64,000 bases of DNA from Pleurodeles waltl (Eukaryota; Chordata; Amphibia; Caudata; Salamandridae): the NCBI RefSeq assembly GCF_031143425.1, contig NC_090440.1:342987844-343051843 (forward strand), given 5' to 3'. Each line of letters starts with the position of its first letter. Position 1 is the stretch's first letter. Below, one piece after another: positions 57,181 through 64,000 of the stretch. Position numbers and translations under genes: made by a program. The notes beneath the pieces were generated by a model. That model did no database searches. It worked only from the letters and a program-made list of their open reading frames with translations, and was not told the DNA's origin.

Positions 57181-58607
57181 TGATATAACAGAACAGGAAA
57201 AAAAAAATCTGTGTTACTGTTGGGCAGTGCAGTTGTGACAGTACATTTTAGAAATGTCATACTATATTCACCAATTACTAGATTTTATTTTCCAGCAAAT
57301 TGTTACAGGTAGATTAGAAATACTGATTTGCAGTGATCCAATGTGCACCATCAGTATTTGCTATCTTCTCATGTTACCTAATCAGGCCTACAACATCATC
57401 TTGGCCAGAGCTATGCAACCAATCCTGTTGTGAGACCCAACCCTGATTACTCACAATCATTTTAAGCTACTAAAGGCCAAAACCACCTGTACAATCCTTG
57501 CACATAATCATACTCACAGCTACATTGGCTTCCTGCCTAAACTCCCAAGAGTCGGAACCCCTGGTTTGCATCACATACAGAGACTGAAGGCAAGACAGAA
57601 GGGCTGCTATGTGTCAATGACCAATTAAACTGATGGGGGTGCAGTGGGCGTGGTTAAAAGCCCACAGAGAGATTACAGCAGGAGAGAGCGTTTGGGTGCT
57701 CAACCCCAAAAAGGAACTAAATAACCTGTGAAGCAGAAATGAAGAGAATAGTCAGTCAGAGATTTCCCCAATCAGACATGTACCTGTTACTCTGGGGTCC
57801 CATAGAGTTTGCTGTACAGAGATAGAGCCTCCCTAGCAAGGAGATTCAGCTCCCTGGGGAGAAGACATGGTCCCTGTCACCTACTTTGCCCAGCATCCTG
57901 GCTCCCAGAGGTCAGTAACAACAGCAAAACGCAAGGAGGTCTTGATGGCTGCAGTGCTAGGAGGCAAATTAGTGTTTTTTTCACAATGCAGAGTACATGT
58001 ACACAGCAGACATGATTCGTGATAGAAACAGGCACAGCCATTGGCATTTATGTGCAGCCTATGACAGGGCCCATCGTGGAGGCTACCACCTACTACGCAG
58101 TCAACATCTGCTGATGGCCATCAGGTCACCAATGTCCTGATGGCAAGGTCAGGCAGTTGCCATTTTAGGGTATGAAACAGTGTATTTTTCAATTGTTAGT
58201 GCATCACCAGCACTCTAAATGGAGGCTAGTGTATTTCTAAATGTGAGATATGAACAACACTTTTCTGGAAACGATATGATAAAATGAAATGTGAAACTTG
58301 ACTGTGTTTTGCAACGAAAGTGGAGCGGGGGACATATTTCCTCTTTTGACAGTATTTAAAAAAAATAATAACTATGTGCAAATAATACAGTTCTAATCTA
58401 TTATTTGCAAATAATGGAAAAAAAAGTAAAAAAGCTTTTATTCAAAATTTTGAGGTCCAAATATTTGATGTCAATGTATGTACACATATTACTCAATGAT
58501 ATTTCCACTGTTTCCAAGAAATCAGATGTGTTTTGATATTGACAGAATTGTGTGACCATTTAATCCGATCTTTTCTTTTCCTTATATACAGATGTCTGAA
58601 CCAAGCC
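57181..58607. other. Divergent intergenic region of the second Harbinger
   Basis: About 1.4 kb between the Myb2-like exon 2 and the transposase remnant. The missing Myb2 exon 1 would be expected here but is not recognisable. AT-rich around 58340-58460. Confidence 0.4.
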
Positions 58608-59560
58608 ATGGGTAGGAGGCACCATCCTCAGGTGTTCTGACCCTTTCCACACCGTACCAGCATGGAGGAAAGAGACATCATCAAGCAATATAATCTAAAT
58701 AGGCAAACTATCCTGGATTTGTGTCAGCAGTTGGAGCCTGATCTCCCGCCTCACAATATGAATCCAACAGCCATAACACTAATAGTAAAACACATGACAT
58801 TACTGCATTTTGTAGACACTGGGACCTTTCAATATACTGTGGAAGTATCTGGGGGCTTATCCCAGCCAACTTTCAGTGGTGTGCTACAAGAAGTCCTTGC
58901 TGACAAACATCAACAGCTACATCCAGTTCCTGCATCAACAGGATTTGGCCACATGAAGGGAGAATTTTATGCTTTGGGTGGACTACCACATGTGGCTGGA
59001 GCAAAAGATGGCATGCATATTACCTTGGTGCCACCACACACAAGGGAACAGGTCTGCAGCAATTCGGTCACTGTGCAAGTTGTCTGCTTACCAGACTTAT
59101 ATATCTTAAATGTGTGTGATCTCTTCCATGGGTCAACACATGATTTATTCATACGACTGAACAGCAAAATACCCATGCAGATATCACCACTTGGAACAGA
59201 GAGGGCCTGGCTTGTTGGCAAGTACAATATGATTTATTGATCTTTTGCCTGAATCCTAGCTTAGGAAGGGACAATGGCTTGATATGTGAGTAATCTACTG
59301 ATGTGTTGCTTCCGTATATGAGACTCAGCAAATCCTAACCAACAGTGGGTATTGGTACCACTGAGGAATCCAACAACACCAGCGGATGCCCGCTTCAATG
59401 AGGCCCATTGAAGAACACAGAGTGGGCTTTAGGGCTCCTGAGAGTAGGTTTAGGTACCTGGACAAGACCGGTGGAGCCCTCCTCTACTCACCAGATTAGG
59501 TGTGCCAAATCACGGTTGCCTGCTGCATTCTCCATAACAGCTCCCTGAGGAGAGACATCT
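58608..59560 (+). pseudogene. Harbinger transposase remnant
   Basis: An open frame of 192 codons (58662-59240) aligns with residues 63 to about 255 of the intact transposase: MEERDIIKQYNL, LLHFVDTGTFQ, SQPTF, GEFYALGGLPHVAGAKDG (first catalytic Asp kept), VQVVCLPDLYI and FHGSTHD. Upstream similarity reaches 58608 across one stop. After 59240 the frame breaks, but traces of NEAH, GL...FR.L and VACCILHN-like sequence continue to about 59560. The second Asp and the Glu are no longer recognisable in frame. Confidence 0.85.
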
Positions 59561-60216
59561 CTATGATTGCAGTAGATAGACCATGATGAGACCCTCGGTG
59601 AGTATGTTGAAATGCCCAATAACAATGACACCTGAGTGTAAGTTTACCTTCACAAATGTAAACCTCCAGTGTCAGTACAGCTTGTGACCCAGGGAAGGTT
59701 TCAAGGTGGTGGAGCATATAACCCTGAATGGCACAGACTATTGGGGTTAGAGCTGGTTTTTCTAACCCAGATTACATTTCTGCAAGGACCTGTTGCCATC
59801 ATTTATATGTTCCAAAATATATTCTCAGTTGAGTTTGTTTTCTGTGGACACTTTACCTGTTTGTAATTGCAACATTTGTCCCAACTGAATGTTCAAATTA
59901 TTTGGCAACATGATGGTGGAAGATGGACACTACTAAGGAAATGCCACACATAATCCAACAAGAGTCTTATACTCTGTGTCCATTACATTTATTAACATAA
60001 CACATAAACAAGAGCGAGGTGTATAATAAAAAGATGAGATAAACAAAAAAGAGTCCATCATGGTAGACTGAACCATGGTAGTAGAGCCAAAAACAGTTTG
60101 AAGTCAAATGTCAACTGTCCTCAGAAAAGGTAAATGTGCTGATGAAGTAGTCCACAGAGTGAATGGTAGACACACAAGCAGGAAATTAGGTTATTTGTCT
60201 CTTGGAGGGGGTGGTG
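59561..60216. other. Convergent 3' region of the second Harbinger
   Basis: No gene seen. It separates the transposase remnant from the Myb1-like remnant, as 14015-14521 does in the first element. Confidence 0.45.
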
Positions 60217-61010
60217 TTAATCTTGCCATCTTCTCCTACTGGTCCGGATAACCATCCTCTCTAGGGATGAGGGGGGCAGAGGTACAGGGAATAGGGTGGT
60301 AGGAGCAGGCTCCTCATGTGGCAGGAACTCCCTGTCTTGGGCTGGCAGTGGTGTACTTTGCACAGATATAGAGGGATCACAGACATGGGCAGATGGTACA
60401 GGAAAAGTCCTGCACATATGGTGGTAAATATCAAGTAGCACCCCAGTCAGGGAGCTCATTTTTTCAATGTGGTTCTGTGGTTCCAAGATATGCTCCCTCT
60501 GCACCACCTTGATTTCCCAGGCCTGCCATATGTCCTGGGACTGATGGACTGATCCCAAGACTTGATCAATGGTGGTCCGGCTAACAAAACCCCCAATTGC
60601 CTCCCTTGAGTGGCCCATAACTTCCCTACCATGAGCCCTACCGCTACTAGGCTGTGCCCTTGAGGAAGTGTGCCCCACCCCACTGGGTCCTAGCACAACA
60701 TAGGAGCCGGGACTGGAGGGCACAGGATTGGTGTGTAGGTCCTCAGTGCACAGGAAGTGGACGTGTCCTCACACTGAGATGTTGTTACAGCTGTGGCGGG
60801 AGGTGTAGGTGTGGGCCGAGTTTGACTCACCGTAGCTGTCTGGCCAGGCAAACTAGATGGACCAGCTGGCTCATGGGCATCCTGACTTGGAGCATTGGAG
60901 TCCTTACTGAAGGCTTGCGCATGGGCTGGAGTGGAGGTGCATTGGCTGCCTCACAGTGGTGCACTGGGCCAGGTGTTTGGACCTTTGAAGGTTACAGAGG
61001 ATATGTAATT
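60217..61010 (-). pseudogene. Myb1-like remnant of the second Harbinger (C-terminal half)
   Basis: A 168-codon open frame (60723-60217) has a Ser/Gly-rich start, then a helical segment with VLGSVHQSQD...ILEPQNHIEKMSSLTG, comparable with IMGAYHHSQE and the coiled coil of Myb1. It ends in a basic RRRWQD. Upstream (to about 61010) Pro-rich traces continue in other frames. The Myb/SANT domain itself is missing. The assignment rests mostly on position and on the short motif match. Confidence 0.5.
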
Positions 61011-61038
61011 AAAATACAGTTTGTGTATTTCATATATG

Positions 61039-61975
61039 TTAGACCCAGTTTCATGGGCACCAGGACACTCAGGGGTTACAGCACTCCAATTGCATCATCT
61101 GGGGTATTCCCAGCTGGTGTCCTGGGACCTCAGTATTTGTGGGCCCAAAACTGGATAACCAAGGGTAGCAAGACAGCACTTTTCTCCTGCCTTTCCCTCT
61201 CCTTTTCTTGCCTCTTCCTCTCCTTCTCCTTCCAAACCCACTCTTCCTGTCTAGTCATTCGCTGCTTCTATTCTGCATGGCCGGCTATCCTTAGCTTCTC
61301 TCTCTCAAATTCCCTAGCTTTTTTCTTTGATAAATCCTTATCTTTTTGGAGTTTCTTCTGGAGTTTCAGGGTCTCAGCTAGGTCAGTCCCTCCTAGGGAG
61401 GCAAATCCTGGGGCAGAAAAAGTTCGCTGTAGAAGTGGAGGAGGTGAAAGTCTAAGGGCGGGTGAAGAAAACATAGGGAATGCCTAGGGGCAGGTATAGG
61501 GGAAAATCTAGGGGAAAGCCTATGGGCAAGTATAGGAGAAGCCTGCCCTGACAAACTTAGCAGGCTTGTGACAACAGTGCTCTCTCCTCCCACACTGCAG
61601 TGACCTCTTCCTCAAAGCACTTTCTCATGTGACTAATCATGTGTTCCCTGTCCTTACACCTTGAGTCCTTACACCCCCTCGTCAGCACACATTTACTTTA
61701 ATTCCTCTATGGTCAAGTTCTGTAGTTTAAATTCCTCTCCAGTGTTATCTGCCATATTACATATAGCTTAGGAGTGTCTGCTGGATTTATCAACTGTCAT
61801 AAGTGTCCACTGAGCCTGAAGTCTAGTGATCGAACACCACTTACGACCAATGCTCGACCCAGTTTCCTGAGCAGCAGGGCACTCAGGGATTACTACACTC
61901 CAATTGTATCAACTGGACTGTTCCCCACTCATGTCCTGGGTCCTCAGTACTAGTGGACCCAAAACTGGATAACCA
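61039..61975 (-). mobile_element. Remnant of an LTR retrotransposon with gag-like N-terminus
   Basis: Two direct repeats, 61039-61165 and about 61853-61975, share 'gacccagttt', 'actccaattg', 'ggacctcagta/ggtcctcagta' and 'aaaactggataaccaag' and look like pieces of one LTR. Between them on the minus strand, a frame starts at 61755 with a SAP-like LTIEELK..CADEGV segment. It continues, with breaks, to a Lys/Glu-rich coiled coil (about 61400-61180: KKLQKDKDLSKKKAREFERE). This resembles gag of Ty3/gypsy-type elements, but that is inference. The element is internally deleted. Confidence 0.5.
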
Positions 61976-64000
61976 AGTACTACGCTTCAGCACTGGACTC
62001 TCTTAGGGTAGCGAGACAGAGCAATCCAAGGCCATCTCAAGGAGGTGAGGTGGGTTTAGACATTCAGAATACAGTGCACACTGTACTACTAGCTAAGCAG
62101 TTCAATGTCCAGTATGACAAGTACTTTAATACACATAAGAGAAATATGCTACCGTACTCCTAAAACTAGGATAAACAGTGAAAACAAGATATCACCACAA
62201 CCCTCTGGGCCACAGGTTTGATCCCAAACAGCATTATAGCACCTACAACACAGTTAGCATGTAGACACACATTAGCATTGCATATTACAGACCATGTATC
62301 ACAGGGTTGCTCTCATTAACTAGAAGCTTGATACCAATCCTTGTATTGCAATGGTGTAGTTTCAGCAGATGATTTGAAGTCAAATTTTCCAGATAAACCC
62401 CAGAACCCACCACCCAAAAAACAGATGTCCCCTCCCATCCTTAGCAAGGACCCCACTCTGGTGGCGTCAGGGATATGATCACAGGTGCCTGATGTCTTGG
62501 CACAGTTTACTAGAGTTCCAGCAGCCACTGGCTAGCAGTAGGAGGGTATTGGCTGGCCAAAGAGCCAATACACCCTGGTGCCCCCATGTATCATAAAGAG
62601 GAAGGGTGGGGGGCCTGTATCATTGGACAATCTTCACCAGCTACAGATGGCAACTGGTAGTGTCACACAGGCTCCCACAGCCCAGGGGAGAGGTCTGGGA
62701 AAAGTGATCTTAGCTTCAAAGGCTTGAATCAAGCTTCCCCGTCTCTCCCTGCCTCTGTTGACAAGCTTCCTTATCTTGAGCAGCTGTTTGCAATTTCCTT
62801 GTCTTCCAAGCCTATGCTCGATAAGCCTCACAACAGAGCTGGTCCTCTGCTTCCAGGCTGCTGATTGAGTCTTTTGCTCTTTCACAGCTGGCAAATTCCT
62901 TCACAGCAGAATCCATCCATCAAAGAGAAAACTCTCTCCTGTTGACACGGCGAGCAACCTTCCTTGCCTTTGAACCACGGGCCCACAGCTGGCTTCTGTA
63001 GATGCTTGTTAGAACCGAAGGCCAGTCTTGAACAAACCACTGACCACTCAGGCCAGACTTTTATCACCTTTGACTGATAGGCTGATCCAATAAGAGGGTC
63101 TGCTACTTTTAAATTCTAGGTGCCCCGCCAATCATGAGGCACATGTGTGTCATGCTTGCTGCATGTACAAGGCACGCAAGGATGAGTTACTGTCCTTCAG
63201 GACAGGCACTTGCTATCAGCCTGGGCTATTCCCCAGAGAAGAATTTTAATTAATTGCAGACCAGGAGACACTCACCATCACCGAACAGAAAGGGCAGATA
63301 GTCCCTCCTAGCAGTTACTAAACTAAACACAGATAAGAGCAAGTGTCTATCACCAGCCCACCTGGCTTCTCCAAAGAATGGGGGGCTCAGGGGAGCTGGA
63401 ATGTCAAGCAGAATAGCTCAACTCAGCTCACATCAAACACAATGGCAAGCCATTCTCTCCTAGGGAACCTATTGGCTCTCAAATACACATATCTGGTAGA
63501 CAAAGGCAACAGAACCACAGGCAATGAAGAGTGTACAGACTTGCTCAGGAGGGTGGCTAGTAGGCCCCCACCCCACAAGGGTACAAGGATAAAGATATCT
63601 CTGACTATAGATTTATTGCTGCCACTACTGTCAGTCTACCACTGCCAAGGTAGAGAGGGCAGAAGCCACTCTCTGTGAAATAGGGGTGCACTATGCATGC
63701 CCCCTCAATCTCAGAGCTAAGGTCTGGGGTCTCAGTCCATGTTAACAGGGAGATCCTCAGTGGACAAGCATAATTATGTTCACTGAGATAGGGAACCAGA
63801 AACCATACCGTAACTTTTAAGCGACTTGCCTGTAGATCACCATGGCAGGGGTAACACGTTCTCCAGAGACATGCAGAAGATTTACTGTCCCAACAATGTG
63901 TCTCTGTCTACAAAAGAACCAGCCTAAAAACTAGAAAGAGAAATTAGGCCTTTGTGTTATTTTCGTTATTTTCATTATTTTACCAGTGCAGCCTGATTTA
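61976..64000. other. Probable LTR body and unclassified sequence
   Basis: No coding frame is supported. The first part may be the rest of the LTR whose end lies at 61853-61975. The last bases of the window read 'cagcctgattta', similar to the start of the element at 53886, but too short to call. Confidence 0.35.

Larger units (their letters stand above)
53886..61020 (-). mobile_element. Decayed second Harbinger element, same three-gene order
   Basis: Read on the minus strand it carries a Myb1-like remnant (about 61010-60217), a transposase remnant on the opposite strand (58608-59560) and a Myb2-like remnant (about 57180-55200), the same order and relative orientation as in 11936-20510. The proposed outer edge is 'ggacctgatttagatgttag' at 53886, preceded by TAA, followed by GCGGT and several ACCG/CGGT motifs. 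No matching inverted end is visible on the other side, so that end is probably lost at the LTR element beginning near 61039. The sequence is far diverged from the first element. Confidence 0.65.

Noticed and set aside
53886..64000. A complete TIR pair for the second Harbinger using the 'cctgattta' at the window end
   Set aside because: The terminal word is in direct, not inverted, orientation and is cut by the window edge.

Overview
The window looks like intergenic DNA from a very large, repeat-dominated vertebrate genome, most likely a salamander and plausibly a newt such as Pleurodeles. The sequence shows no host gene. It does show several copies of PIF/Harbinger elements carrying Myb/SANT-like genes, L2- and L1-type LINEs, two class I (gamma/epsilon-like) endogenous retroviruses (ERVs), palindromic MITEs and long unclassified repeats. 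Harbinger expansion with Myb-like genes is a reported feature of newt genomes. The species call is inference.

Layout. 1-1045: 3' part of an L2/CR1-like LINE (minus). 1046-2925: decayed 3' part of an L1/Tx1-like ORF2 (plus). About 2926-3856 and 47656-48260: the two halves of one unclassified dispersed repeat ('repeat A'), with a 180-bp palindromic MITE at 3136-3315. Repeat A is split by an outer provirus (3857-47655) with 1.6-kb LTRs. The outer provirus is split about 120 bp into gag by an inner provirus (6648-37386) with 605-bp LTRs, a tRNA-Lys-type primer-binding site and a GGTG target duplication. The inner 5' LTR is itself broken by an L2 LINE (7100-11900) and by a complete 8,575-bp Harbinger transposon (11936-20510, TTT target duplication). 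The inner gag is broken by a near full-length L1 (21485-29058, 17-bp target duplication and poly(A)). The inner pol is broken by a 647-bp MITE (32565-33211, TAA target duplication). The outer env is broken by a truncated Harbinger copy (44055-44738). The rest holds a 911-bp MITE (50179-51089), a second unclassified repeat (about 52320-53883), a decayed second Harbinger in reverse orientation (about 53886-61020) and a minus-strand LTR-retrotransposon remnant (from about 61039).

The most interesting unit is the Harbinger at 11936-20510. It carries three genes rather than the usual two: a Myb/SANT-like gene (two exons, intact), an intact 382-residue DDE transposase on the opposite strand, and a second Myb/SANT-like multi-exon gene with a long Ser/Thr/Pro-rich tail, now broken by one stop and one frameshift. 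The decayed copy at 54-61 kb keeps the same three genes in the same relative order and orientation, so the architecture belongs to the family and is not an accident. GGCGGT motifs are dense at both termini and in the divergent transposase/Myb2 intergenic region, which suggests a shared binding site.

Both proviruses are dead by several independent lesions. The LTR pairs give an age order that agrees with the nesting: the outer LTRs differ more than the inner LTRs. Most boundaries are supported by target duplications or by comparison with the intact sister LTR. Functional calls rest on motif recognition only, without database searches.
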